Source of the DNA: Paenibacillus prosopidis
Lineage (GTDB): Bacteria > Bacillota > Bacilli > Paenibacillales > Paenibacillaceae
Direction: 5' to 3'
NCBI RefSeq assembly: GCF_003337375.1
Contig: NZ_QPJD01000006.1
Span: forward strand, 1 to 45,074
DNA: 45,074 bases
Of the stretch, positions 32,956 to 42,214 are shown piece by piece. A program made the translations under genes and the position numbers. The notes under the pieces are model-generated. The model searched no databases. It saw only the letters and a list, made by a program, of their open reading frames with translations, and was not told the origin of the DNA. Position 1 is the stretch's first letter; each line of letters opens with the position of its first letter.

Positions 32956-33659
32956 TTCAAATCTTTTGACGAAGACGGAGCGGATGGCAATCACGGACTA
33001 TCCGTTCTCCCCATCTTCCAAACTTTTCCACTTGGACAATACATTGTAAGGTAATCTTTCGTTCTCCCAAATTTGTTAGTACAGTGTTTAGAAAACAAAT
33101 AAAAAAATTGTGGAACTGCTGATGATTCCAAACATTTAGAGATTATTCTGGATAGTAAGTACATAAGCGAGATGAGATGTCTATTGCAGTTATTCTACTC
33201 CTACCGAGCCTATCCATCGGGCTTATTTCTTACCAATTAGTTAATCTTAATTAAAAACGCTTGATGAAGTCGTGAAAACGTCAAAGACAGCAGGCAAAGG
33301 AGGGACATATCTTTTTATCGGATACGAAAAAGCAGCTTTTGTCTCTCCCACTCAAGAGCCGAGCAAAGTGTTAGTCGGAGAACTTCGATTCGAGCACTCT
33401 TTCCTATATCACCCCAACGGACGGGAAGTCTAAAAGAGTGGTCTGTGTGACTAACCCATGTTGCGTGTCCGCTTTATTGCTTCCCAATTCGTATATAATT
33501 GGAACGTCCCGGAAGATCGCAAGGGAATTAAGCCAACGCGTTCGGGATGAAATCAAGAACGCGTTGGAATCCATGCAAGAAATATCATCATCGGACCTTA
33601 CATGCATGGCGGAGTTTTGCAAGGATTGGTGGGCAATTTTAAGTTGTAATTGACACAAT
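32956..33659. other. 700-bp intergenic region with an orphan coding frame
   Basis: Between AraC 1 and the minus-strand response regulator there is no intact gene I can support. The only protein-like stretch is the frame at 33251-33433, listed separately. A short stem GAGCC/GGGCT near 33200 could be a weak terminator. Confidence 0.5.
33251..33433 (+). pseudogene. orphan coding relic without a normal start
   Basis: One frame runs 60 codons from just after a TAA to the TAA at 33431-33433 and has ordinary protein composition (TSKTAGKGGTYLFIGYEKAA, then PSKVLVGELRFEHSF). It has no ATG; the only candidate start is a GTG at 33272 without an RBS. I do not recognise the family. It is probably the C-terminal remnant of a lost gene. 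Confidence 0.4.
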
Positions 33660-34355
33660 TTAAGGTTTTGCAAATCGATAGCCTAGACCCCATACCGTTT
33701 GGATATATTTCGGCTTTTTGGGATCGCTCTCGATCTTCTTCCGTAGATTCGTAATATGTACGTCGATGGAACGTTCATTAACATGGTTATCAATGCCTCG
33801 AATGATCGTAATTAATTCATCGCGTGTGAATACTCGATATGGATTGTGATAAAAAACCTTCAAAAGTTCGAATTCTGAAAATGTTGTCTCAACCATATCA
33901 CCATTGACTGAGATAAACCGACGAACCGGGTCCAATTGCAATTGCGAAGAAAGTACAGTTGCGGGAATTTCCGGACCGTTTTCCGTAGAAGGTGGTTGCA
34001 TTGATTTTCGGATCGCTATCATGATTCTTGCTTTCAATTCCTGCATACCAAAGGGTTTTGATAAGAAATCGTCAGCCCCTGCAGTAAAAGCCTTGATTAT
34101 TTCACTTGCTCTGGAATTGATAGAAACAACTATAATAGGTGTTTGCGTTTGCTGTCGAAAAGTTTTACACAACGTAATCCCATCTACATCCGGAAGCGAG
34201 AGGGCGAGCAATACAACATCCGGTGCAAAGGAATGAAATGTCCTGAGCCCGTCCTGAGCCGTTAAAGCGGTTTGTACAGTAAAGTCTTCTTCGGCAAGAT
34301 ACATTCGAACCATATCGGCAAAGATGACATCATTTTCAATGATCAAAACCTTCAT
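33660..34355 (-). CDS. OmpR/PhoB-type response regulator with a degenerate receiver domain
   Basis: 231 residues: a receiver domain (1-120) and a C-terminal winged HTH (about 130-228; NERSIDVHITNLRKKIESDP and YIQTVWGLGYRF). The phospho-acceptor position is Ala51 (VVLLALSLPDVDG where family members have VVLLDLxLPDxDG), and the second acidic metal ligand is Asn8 (IIENDV). Lys100 (LSKPF) and Ser78 remain. It therefore cannot be phosphorylated in the usual way and is best read as a pseudo-receiver regulator. There is no histidine kinase nearby. Start ATG has GGAGGAGGG 10 nt upstream. It lies 43 nt downstream of the LtrA gene on the same strand, so the two may form an operon. Confidence 0.9.
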   Translation of the reverse strand: MKVLIIENDVIFADMVRMYLAEEDFTVQTALTAQDGLRTFHSFAPDVVLLALSLPDVDGITLCKTFRQQTQTPIIVVSINSRASEIIKAFTAGADDFLSKPFGMQELKARIMIAIRKSMQPPSTENGPEIPATVLSSQLQLDPVRRFISVNGDMVETTFSEFELLKVFYHNPYRVFTRDELITIIRGIDNHVNERSIDVHITNLRKKIESDPKKPKYIQTVWGLGYRFAKP

Positions 34356-34398
34356 GAGTTGTCTGCCCTCCTCCGGCTTGACTATGTAATCTGAGAAT

Positions 34399-35547
34399 TT
34401 AATTAGAAAATTTTTTATACTTGTGTTGTTCGATTACAATCATTCCTGCTAACACTAAAATCTGAATTGTCATCATTGGTAAAGTTCCCATCCAACTGAA
34501 GGCGTTGAACATAAGAATGAATAAAGATAGAGCGGCTGCACCAAGTCTCGTTCCAGCTGGTCCAATGTGAACCAATCTTCTGAATATGGCGCTCCCGACA
34601 AGGTATAAGGCAATGCCGCCATTTAAGTACCATGAAAAAGAGTGTACCGATTCGTCGTTAAGGTGTTTAATGGCTACTTCGATACCTGAAGCAGAGATGA
34701 CAATACCAGATATCATAATTAAATGAGCATGCCAATAAGCCAGCATAGCTAGACGAGCGCGTTTCTCAAGTGATGCCTGCAACATATAATCTTCAGCCAG
34801 TATCGTATCCATGTGAAAATAACTCCACCATAATGTGATGACGATGGCCAAACTCAAAATTATAGACACAAATAAAGTGAATTTGATTATCAAATGGCTG
34901 GAACCTAACCCTATGGACAAAATGGTTTCTCCTAACGCAATGAGCACAATCAAGCTGTGCCTTTCAACAAAATGCCGAGTGTTAATAACAAAATTATCGC
35001 CTTGATTTTTAAACGAAGCGGTCAGAATAACCAAGACAGCTGCAACCATCAACCACCAGCTCCATGTATACCAGGTATTCAATATTCCGGAGGCAAGAAC
35101 CAAAAGAGCTGCTGAAAAGTTAAAAGGAGCTAAGTATGTAATTGCTTTGATCGATGTTACATGAGGTGAATGTTTGAATAGAAGAATATGAATGATCGTA
35201 ACAAGTAGAAAAGCGATGCCGAACGGAGCACCACCCGCCCTAAAAATAGATGGAATACTAATGGCCATAATAAGAAAGCCGGCCATACCGCAAAACATCA
35301 GCATCCTATAAATAAATCGGTCTGTTCCAATATTATTTGCCAGCCAAGCATATCCTCCATACATCCACCAGATTACAGTCAGAACCAATAAAGCTTTAAA
35401 CACATCCAATAAGGAGTGTGCATCGATCACTAAATGGGCTACCTGAGTAATGGTGAAAACAAATACCAAGTCAAAGAAAAGTTCAAGGTAGGATACTTTG
35501 GCTTCCATATCAGCTTTTTCAGAGTCTCCGCGCCGCAATTGATGCAT
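34399..35547 (-). CDS. ltrA: low temperature requirement protein A (LtrA) family membrane protein
   Basis: An integral membrane protein of 382 residues with about ten to twelve hydrophobic helices. The family signature KVSYLELFFDLVFVFTITQV is at the N-terminus and FVERHSLIVLIALGETILSI is near residues 198-217. LtrA was named from a cold-sensitive Listeria mutant; the biochemical role is not known. ATG at 35547 on the minus strand has a GGTGGTGA-type RBS. The response regulator gene follows 43 nt downstream on the same strand. There is nothing broken in the reading frame. Confidence 0.88.
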   Translation of the reverse strand: MHQLRRGDSEKADMEAKVSYLELFFDLVFVFTITQVAHLVIDAHSLLDVFKALLVLTVIWWMYGGYAWLANNIGTDRFIYRMLMFCGMAGFLIMAISIPSIFRAGGAPFGIAFLLVTIIHILLFKHSPHVTSIKAITYLAPFNFSAALLVLASGILNTWYTWSWWLMVAAVLVILTASFKNQGDNFVINTRHFVERHSLIVLIALGETILSIGLGSSHLIIKFTLFVSIILSLAIVITLWWSYFHMDTILAEDYMLQASLEKRARLAMLAYWHAHLIMISGIVISASGIEVAIKHLNDESVHSFSWYLNGGIALYLVGSAIFRRLVHIGPAGTRLGAAALSLFILMFNAFSWMGTLPMMTIQILVLAGMIVIEQHKYKKFSN

Positions 35548-35694
35548 AGTGAGTCACCACCAGTTATTATTTTTGTTTGTTCCTGTCGATTGATAAGCTT
35601 ACTATACCGAAATTTTACGAGGTTCACTTTTCCACAAAGTTCTAACTTATTGTTCATTTAGCCCATGCCTGGAAATCACCTTACAAAAGTGTGA

Positions 35695-35808
35695 CTCCTT
35701 ACTAATTGGAAAGTAAAACCAAAGGATTGGAAAACAGAAAAAAATATCACTGAATTTGGCGCTGCGAAAATGGTCATGGATCAGATACATCATATCCTTA
35801 AGAAATAA
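35695..35808 (+). pseudogene. orphan C-terminal coding relic
   Basis: A frame without any start codon upstream reads LLTNWKVKPKDWKTEKNITE then FGAAKMVMDQIHHILKK and stops at 35806-35808. It looks like the last 35-40 residues of a lost protein; the family is not recognised. Confidence 0.35.
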
Positions 35809-35875
35809 AATGCTGAAAAGAATTTATCGAACTCTCGAATTCGGAACTGAATCAAGGCGTTATGGGGGGACATAG

Positions 35876-37396
35876 ATGAGAATAGATATGGAGCTAAACG
35901 TAGATGAGCTTTTCCAACAAAATCAGTTCTTGCAAACAATGAACAAAATCTTAATGATGTTCGCAGAAGGGGCGCCCTTTGACAAAATCATGGATGCAAT
36001 CGACGAGAAGCGTCGAGCTCTCATGGAAACTAAAGGTTACGGATGGATGGAAATGGTGGAGGTCTTGACTGAACTCGAGGCGCATGCCAACAATCGAAAT
36101 GAAGAGAAGCAGCAGATGAAACTGCTAGCCTATCACGATGGGCTGACCGGCCTTTACAACCGACGAAGCTTTAAGGAAAAGGCTGTCTCCATGATCAAAC
36201 AGCATATGAACGAAAGACTAACGCTCGAATTGATGATCATCGATATCGATCATTTCAAATGGGTAAACGACTCACTTGGTCATGACGCAGGGGACCAGCT
36301 TCTCCTTCAAGCAGCAGAACGCATCGTCGCTAGCGTTGGAAACAATACGCTGTTAGCACGATTGGGTGGCGACGAATTTATCGTAATTCAAAGCGACATC
36401 CAACAGGAAGGTGATATTGCCGAAGTCGCAGAACGTATTATCGATGCGTTCAAGCAGCCTATGCTGCTGGATGATCATGAGGTCAGAGTGACACTAAGCG
36501 CCGGGATTAGTACATTTCCGAACGACGGAACGACGCTTAGCATGTTGATGAAGAAAGCGGATAAAGCGATGCACCAGGCTAAGCATCAAGGCAGGAATCA
36601 TTACCTGGTCTTTCGACCATCCTTCGATCAAGGGGATTACAAAAGGCTGTTGTTAAAGTCGCAATTCGAGCAAGCGCTGGCGGATCGACAATTTTATTTG
36701 GAATATCAGCCAAGGGTCGATCTGGAGAGTGGTGGGATCATCGGTCTAGAAGCTCTGATAAGGTGGAAGCATCCGACTGAAGGGATTGTCGCCCCTGGGG
36801 AGTTTATCACTTTAGCAGAGGAGATAGGCTTTATCATACCTCTGGGCGAATGGGTGATTCGTGAGGTGTGTTCTCAGATGAAGCATTGGCAGGAGCAAGG
36901 TATTCCGGCGGTCCGAACTTCGATCAATGTCTCGGCCAAGCAGTTTAATAAGGCTTCGTTTGTCGATAAGGTGCAAGACATTCTCAACGAAATCGGGATT
37001 GGCCCGTCTTTGTTAGAATTTGAGATCACGGAAAGCGCATTAATGGGCCATGCGAAACCTATCATTGACGATCTTAAGGTATTCAAGGATATGGGGATAT
37101 TCTTATCTATCGACGATTTTGGGACAGGGTACTCATCACTCCAATATCTGAAGCTATTCGATGTAGACGCGTTGAAGATCGATCGCGCTTTTATCAAAGA
37201 TTTGCCGCGGGATAAATTGTTGGCGAAGATGATTATTTCCCTAGCTCGGAAGCTGAGGCTACAAGTCATCGCGGAGGGGGTGGAAACCAGTGCGCAGCAC
37301 GCATGGCTTCTAAATAGCGGATGCCATGAAGCGCAAGGCTTCCTTTACAGCAAGGCGCTCCCGGCTTCCGACATCGAATATTTATTGAAAGCTTAG
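35876..37396 (+). CDS. bifunctional GGDEF-EAL cyclic-di-GMP protein
   Basis: A 506-residue protein predicted to make and/or degrade c-di-GMP. The N-terminal 85 residues are helical with no recognised sensor domain and no membrane segment. The GGDEF domain (about 88-245) has the intact active site RLGGDEF, and DIDHFKWVNDSLGHDAGD before it. The EAL domain (about 260-500) keeps GLEALIRW, DDFGTGYSSL and EGVET, so both activities could be present. ATG at 35876 with GGGGGG 6 nt upstream. It is a single gene with a strong terminator 120 nt downstream; no partner is adjacent. Confidence 0.93.
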   Translation: MRIDMELNVDELFQQNQFLQTMNKILMMFAEGAPFDKIMDAIDEKRRALMETKGYGWMEMVEVLTELEAHANNRNEEKQQMKLLAYHDGLTGLYNRRSFKEKAVSMIKQHMNERLTLELMIIDIDHFKWVNDSLGHDAGDQLLLQAAERIVASVGNNTLLARLGGDEFIVIQSDIQQEGDIAEVAERIIDAFKQPMLLDDHEVRVTLSAGISTFPNDGTTLSMLMKKADKAMHQAKHQGRNHYLVFRPSFDQGDYKRLLLKSQFEQALADRQFYLEYQPRVDLESGGIIGLEALIRWKHPTEGIVAPGEFITLAEEIGFIIPLGEWVIREVCSQMKHWQEQGIPAVRTSINVSAKQFNKASFVDKVQDILNEIGIGPSLLEFEITESALMGHAKPIIDDLKVFKDMGIFLSIDDFGTGYSSLQYLKLFDVDALKIDRAFIKDLPRDKLLAKMIISLARKLRLQVIAEGVETSAQHAWLLNSGCHEAQGFLYSKALPASDIEYLLKA

Positions 37397-37513
37397 CCGC
37401 TTATGAGGTATACGGGAAATCAAAAAGCGGTTATATTTTAACTGATAAATAAAGAAATTCGGGATGTTGTAGTAAAGAATCCCAGAATGTAACATTAAAA
37501 TATCAATCACCGG

Positions 37514-37564
37514 AATAAAATAAGACGATCCTGATTATCTTACTCAGGATCGTCTTATTTTATT
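37514..37564. terminator. terminator with 21-bp perfect stem
   Basis: AAAATAAGACGATCCTGA (37517-37534) is perfectly complementary to TCAGGATCGTCTTATTTT (37544-37561), with three more pairs outside. The A-rich and T-rich ends make it potentially bidirectional. Confidence 0.88.
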
Positions 37565-37961
37565 TGTGGTGTTATTGACGCTTGGGGAAGCCGATTTCCC
37601 GCCTTTGGACGATCGAATGCAAGCTCCTTACGAGCCAATAAATGAAACATATTAGCACAGTAAATAAAGTTGTAAGTTAACGGGAGGATAGTGGAGAAAT
37701 ATATTAAAATTCGATTCCTGCGGCTCGGCGGTGACGGGTAAATCAATCGCTTTAGGTTATAATGAATGTAAGAGTGGAATTCCTTGAAAAGACTAAAAGA
37801 CTAAAACCCGGATCGCTGGTAACGAATTCAGGGCTGCGTCAATAGTTGTCTGTTATGGAGGCAGCTATTACCGACCTACGGGTATTTATATATCGGTAAA
37901 GTATCAGTTTAGATTTGTTAGAACATTAAATGAAAATCTTAAATAGAAAGGAGGAATCATA
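37565..37961. other. intergenic region upstream of AraC 2
   Basis: No gene is recognised. It contains a direct repeat of AAAAGACT near 37786-37801 and a possible hairpin TTACCGA with TCGGTAA at 37869-37901. GTTATAAT at 37756-37763 is a possible -10 without a good -35. Confidence 0.4.
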
Positions 37962-38855
37962 TTGCTTATAAGGTCCAGTAAGGTTGTAAAGGTACCTCTA
38001 GAATTGACAACTGCTCCATATCATCAGAGTATTTTAAAAATGAACGGGTTATCTGTCATAGAATCGTGTACGCACACACAAAATAACACAGGAAGCATGT
38101 TTCTTGAGGACCATTTGCTTTTGTTTGTACTTAAAGGTAAGTATACCGTTCGCTACGGGAACCAGTCATATACGGTAAAGAAGAATGAGATGGTTCTCTT
38201 GCAGAAGTCAATCACTGTCGAGTATGAGAAGTCGGGGGAGAAGGATGAGGAATATTTGCTCGACTATATGATGTTTTTTTTAAAGGAAGATTTAATTAAC
38301 GAGTTTGTCAAGATGGCCGATCTTAAGCCCTCCTACCCCGCGGCTCTTGTTGCAGTATCGGTTAAATCAGTAAATGACCGCCTTATTAGTTATATTGAAT
38401 CTCTAAAACCTTATTTTAAACAACCTGAAGAAATAAGTAGTGGGCTTATCAAGATTAAACTGCTTGAATTGCTGTTTGATGTGGCAGACACAAATGAAAA
38501 TTTTTATTTTCAGTTGTTGCAATTGAAACGGAAAGAAAGAAAAAGCATTACGGAGGTTATTGAAGAAAACATTTTTAATCCCGTAACTTTAAATGATCTC
38601 ACCTATTTGTCTGGAAGAAGCTTATCAGCCTTTAAGCGGGAGTTTAAAGAAATTTATAATACTTCTCCTTTACACTATATACGTAAGCGTAGGTTGGATA
38701 AGGCAAAAGAGCTGCTGACTCATACTTCACTCTCTGTAACTGACGTCTGCTTTTCTACGGGATTCGAAAATGTATCTCACTTTTCAAAAATATTTAAGGA
38801 GAGATTTGGTATTTCTCCATCACTGCTTAAAAAACCGCTAAGATTAACAGAATAG
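37962..38855 (+). CDS. AraC-family transcriptional regulator 2
   Basis: A 297-residue paralogue of the regulator at 32038-32955, similar along the entire length (shared stretches include MFLEDHLLLFVL, KNEMVLLQKSI, VEYEKSGE, LDYMMFFLKE and LSGRSLSAFKR). It has the same N-terminal cupin-like domain and C-terminal double HTH. TTG start at 37962 with AAAGGAGGAA upstream. Just downstream is a truncated SDR relic, so the ancestral AraC-SDR association appears here with the SDR lost. Confidence 0.9.
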   Translation: MLIRSSKVVKVPLELTTAPYHQSILKMNGLSVIESCTHTQNNTGSMFLEDHLLLFVLKGKYTVRYGNQSYTVKKNEMVLLQKSITVEYEKSGEKDEEYLLDYMMFFLKEDLINEFVKMADLKPSYPAALVAVSVKSVNDRLISYIESLKPYFKQPEEISSGLIKIKLLELLFDVADTNENFYFQLLQLKRKERKSITEVIEENIFNPVTLNDLTYLSGRSLSAFKREFKEIYNTSPLHYIRKRRLDKAKELLTHTSLSVTDVCFSTGFENVSHFSKIFKERFGISPSLLKKPLRLTE

Positions 38856-38872
38856 ATTTCTATCAGAGGCTC

Positions 38873-39069
38873 TCAAAAATCGGAAGAATCGATGTATTAG
38901 TCAATAATGCCGGATTCGGACTTCTGAGTGCAGTTGAGGAAGCCACTGCTGATTGAAAAAGAATTTCGAAACCAATGTGTTTGGTTTGCTCAATGTTCCC
39001 CGGTCGGTACTGCCTTTTATGCGAAAAGAACGTTCTGGACATATTATCAATATCTCATCCGTTGGAGGA
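38873..39069 (+). pseudogene. SDR fragment (truncated at both ends, frameshifted)
   Basis: The frame reads [26 protein letters not shown] then a TGA (38954-38956), and continues in another frame as [20 protein letters not shown] to [12 protein letters not shown]. This is the central part of the SDR at 30849-31694. Compared with that gene, a 4-nt deletion occurs at the EEATA/KNFET junction; the first 75 or so residues and the YxxxK half are missing. The following open frame (39070-39290) is not SDR and is not recognised. Confidence 0.88.
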
Positions 39070-39294
39070 TATGCCGCTGGAGTATTAGTTACGAAGGCAG
39101 GATTACCCATGATATTGACGCTTCCGCTCTCAGGTGTCATTACTGCTATTACAGGACTTATTAGGGTAACGTATAGGGATATATATGTTAATAACCAACA
39201 CGTGGTCCTGTCCCTGCTTGTCGTTTTTCAAATTAACAACTTATTCTTTGAAACCAGTGAGATGCTCAAAAAGGCTTCAAACATCATTTTGATT

Positions 39295-39342
39295 CAGGGG
39301 TCCCGCCAACATTTTAACATTAAAACGTTGGCGGGACCCCTG
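39295..39342. repeat. 48-bp inverted repeat with 16-bp perfect arms
   Basis: CAGGGGTCCCGCCAAC (39295-39310) and GTTGGCGGGACCCCTG (39327-39342) are perfect complements, with an inner ATTTTAA/TTAAAA part. It lies 7 nt beyond the stop of the minus-strand SDR gene and probably ends that transcript, though neither side has a clear T run. Confidence 0.8.
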
Positions 39343-39348
39343 AAGCGG

Positions 39349-40242
39349 TTATTGACCGAAAACCGATCCCCCGTTCACATGGATCACCTGTCCCATCACA
39401 TAAGTGGAATCGCCCGATGCTAGGTAGACGTACGCCGGTGCAATCTCCCAAGGCTGGGCATCCCGTCTCATAGGATGATCAAAACCGGCCGACATATAAA
39501 GCTTCGGAGGCAGCGATGCCGGTTGTAGAGGCGTCCACGTTCTACCCGGAGCAACTGCATTTACACGGATTCCGCGGTCGATCAGCGACACGCTCAAGGA
39601 ACGCGTAAACGTGTTAATCGCGCCTTTGGTCGTTGAATAGTCGATCATCCCTTTAAATCCGATATTTGCGGTTTCGGAAGAGGAGTTGATGATCGTACTT
39701 CCCGGTTTCAAGTAAGGGAGGGCCGCTTTGGTGAGATAGAACATCGCAAAAATATTCGTTCGAAAAGTCCGTTCCAGCTGTTCGCGCGTAATGCTTTCGA
39801 TGCTCTCCTGATAAAACTGCACCGCCGCGTTGTTGACCAGGCAGTCGATTCGGCCGAAAGTGCGGTTCGTCATTTCCACCACATGCCCGCAAAATGATTC
39901 TTCTCCGATATCTCCGGCGAGCGTGAGGCACCTTCGACCCAACTGATTGATCCTTGACAACGTCTCCTGGGCATCCCCGTGTTCATTGTAATAGACGACG
40001 ACGATGTCCGCTCCTTCTTTGGCGAACGCGTACGCCACAGCCCTTCCAATCCCGCTGTCTCCGCCCGTTATAATCGCCACTTTATCGCGCAGCTTTCCGC
40101 TTCCGGCATATGCGGGATTTTCGGAAACGGGTCTTGGAATCATGATTGATTCGATGCCTGGCTGCTGTGGTTGATACTGCGGCGGATAATAAACCGGAAT
40201 CCTTTCACACTCGGTATAACTTCCGTAGATGGGCTTCATCAT
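39349..40242 (-). CDS. SDR-family oxidoreductase (general-stress YhdF/YhxC-like)
   Basis: An SDR of about 297 residues with a Pro/Gln/Tyr-rich N-terminal extension ([20 protein letters not shown]) before the Rossmann fold. Motifs: TGGDSGIG cofactor loop, NNAA, active Ser in INSSSE and YSTTK. The extended N-terminus and the [20 protein letters not shown] linker match the stress-associated SDRs annotated as glucose-1-dehydrogenase-like in Bacilli. ATG at 40242 (or 40239), with AAGGACGGG just upstream, is preferred to the ATG at 40272. It is intact although its neighbour, a catalase gene on the same strand, is a pseudogene. Confidence 0.9.
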   Translation of the reverse strand: MMKPIYGSYTECERIPVYYPPQYQPQQPGIESIMIPRPVSENPAYAGSGKLRDKVAIITGGDSGIGRAVAYAFAKEGADIVVVYYNEHGDAQETLSRINQLGRRCLTLAGDIGEESFCGHVVEMTNRTFGRIDCLVNNAAVQFYQESIESITREQLERTFRTNIFAMFYLTKAALPYLKPGSTIINSSSETANIGFKGMIDYSTTKGAINTFTRSLSVSLIDRGIRVNAVAPGRTWTPLQPASLPPKLYMSAGFDHPMRRDAQPWEIAPAYVYLASGDSTYVMGQVIHVNGGSVFGQ

Positions 40243-40322
40243 ATCCCGTCCTTCTTGAAAATGAGATACCATAACTTATGCCCATTGTAGATTGGTTGTG
40301 CCCATTTTGCTTGATCAGCTTA

Positions 40323-41428
40323 ACAGGAGTTTTTTTGTTTTTTTACTTTTACCCCCATAAACAAACTTGCAAAATATGTTTCGATTAGGGGGACCCGATA
40401 GCGGTGGGCATCGGAATAGGCGAATAAACGGCCTTGAAGCATTTTATCTGGAGAAGACTTAATGCCGGGTACGAACGCCCCAGAAGAGAAGGTCCCTTGT
40501 TCAACATCGGTAAAATAATTGTCCGGGGTTCCGATTGAGAACCATGTGTCCAACCTCAATTAGAGGGTATTCCTTTTGCGACCATACTTTGGTTATATCG
40601 AAGGGATCGAAACGGTACGTTTTTGCATCCTCTAGCGGCATTATTTGTACATACAGCTTCCATGCGGGGAAGTCGCCTTTGTCTATGGCGTTAAACAAAT
40701 CTTCGATATGATAATCCGGGTTTTCACCGGCTAGCTTAGCCGCCAGCTCGACATCCAGATTCTTCACGCCTTGTTCCGTTTTAAAATGATATTTAACCCA
40801 GACGCCTTGTCCATTCGCATTGACCTACTTAAACGCATGGCTTCCGAAGCCATGCATATGACGGAGGGTAGCGGGTATGCCACGATCAGACATCAGGATG
40901 GTGACTTGATGCAAGGATTCCGGAGACAATGACCAGAAGTCCCATAAAGCATTGGGGTTTTTCAGATGGGTTTGAGGATGGTATTTCTGAGTATGAATGA
41001 AATCTGGAAATTTAATTGCATCCCGAATGAAGAAGACCGGAGTGTTATTGCCTACCCAATCATAGTTTCCTTCTTCCGTTTAAAACTTTAAGGCAAAGCC
41101 GCGTGGGTCACGTACGGTATCTGCTGATCCCAACTCGCAAGCAACAGTGGAGAAGCGAATAAATACCGGTGTTCGTTTACCAACTTCAGATAAAAAGTGG
41201 GATTTTGTATAGTTGCAGACATTGTGCGTTACTTCAAATATCCATGTGCGCCCGCTCCCTTGGCATGCACAACACGTTCAGGGACTCGTTCACGATTGAA
41301 ATGAGCAAGCTTTTCAAGCAGGTGGACGTCTTGATCAATGTTGGGCCCCGCGATCAGGCGGTTATGGAATTCTGGTTATCACCAACAGGAGCACCACAGC
41401 TTGTAGTTAAAGTCATTTTGGTTTCCAT
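40323..41428 (-). pseudogene. katA: catalase pseudogene (KatA type)
   Basis: A heme catalase sequence can be read on the minus strand from an ATG at 41428 (GGGGAGG upstream): [20 protein letters not shown], then [72 protein letters not shown] and [20 protein letters not shown]. Lesions: TGA at 41354-41356 (codon 25, usually Gly), a frameshift near 41232-41240, TAA at 41080-41082 (usually Tyr), TAG at 40825-40827 (usually Trp) and a frameshift near 40521-40530. Homology stops after AHRYR near 40396, so the C-terminal part is missing. The heme-side catalytic His region ([11 protein letters not shown]) is still recognisable. It is clearly non-functional. Confidence 0.95.
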
Positions 41429-41496
41429 TCATTAAACCTCCCCAGGAAAAATAAGATCGTCACTATGAATAAATAAGCTTGCTTCAATCGGTTAAG

Positions 41497-41717
41497 TTAA
41501 GATAAGTTATATAACCGAACTAAATCATCAATAAAGATAACCATTTTTGTTTTTGGAGGCATTGTTCTTTCAAAATATTTAGTGATTACATTTTTGATTT
41601 CGTCTTGTTGTGATGTTCCAGCATTTTCAATTAGTGAATCAATTAACTGTCCAATCGGAGTTTTTGTAGTTTGTATTCGGAATATTTTTAACAAAAGATT
41701 TTTTGCGTTGTGCAAAG
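41497..41717 (-). pseudogene. unrecognised truncated C-terminal fragment
   Basis: The minus-strand frame ending near 41497 reads NAKNLLLKIFRIQTTKTPIG, then QLIDSLIENAGTSQQDEIKN and TKMVIFIDDLVRLYNLS. Composition is protein-like, but upstream of about 41717 the frame runs into antisense of the ATPase fragment. It is probably the 3' end of another lost gene. I do not recognise the family. Confidence 0.35.
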
Positions 41718-42214
41718 GTGAGTTGTACTTCCATCCAGAGTGGCAGCGTCGATTTATCGATACACTCATTCGGTTCTTGTCTGTAGTCTATGGTCCAGAA
41801 CGAAGGGTACAGATCCTGTTGACGTCGCATTCTCCATTCATACTGTCGGATTTACCCAACTACAGCACTACCTTTCTCCAACGCATTGGGAAGTGGACGA
41901 ACGTTATAGACGGACAAACCGCAGGGTTTAGCACTCTTTCGGCAAACATCCATGATTTGCTGGCGAATGGCTTCTTCTTAAAGGCGAACATTGGCGAATT
42001 CGCTCTACAGAAGCTTAACGACGCAATCACAAGGTTGAAAGCTCTTCAAGTTCAATCAGGCGAGGAATCCACCAACTCTTTCACCAATCGCAATGAGGAA
42101 ATTGACTATTTGCGCTCCATTATCCGGCTTGTCGGCGAACCAATTATCGCCGGTCGAATGCTTGAGTTGCTGGAAGGAACGGTACAAAAACCAGGAGCGA
42201 ATAGACATGATTAA
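41718..42214 (+). pseudogene. C-terminal fragment of an AAA/OLD-type ATPase (PtuA-like)
   Basis: About 165 residues that begin inside the Walker B/D-loop region: GELYFHPEWQRRFIDTLIRF, where relatives read DExELxFHPEWQR, then QILLTSHSPFILSDLP, the switch-His motif, followed by a helical C-terminal part ending GTVQKPGANRHD. The Walker A half and everything upstream are missing. Upstream of about 41718 the sequence is unrelated. The stop overlaps the HNH gene's ATG by 8 nt, so the two once formed an operon. ATPase plus HNH nuclease pairs occur in Septu-type anti-phage defence and retron Ec78 systems. Confidence 0.8.

Noticed and set aside
33438..33653. 71-codon open frame with several Cys residues
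   Set aside because: Weak GTG start without a spaced RBS, a competing frame on the other strand, and no recognisable domain.
38953..39423. 156-codon open frame containing the SDR fragment as an intact gene
   Set aside because: It starts at a TTG created by a frameshift within SDR homology, loses homology after SSVGG and lacks the YxxxK half.
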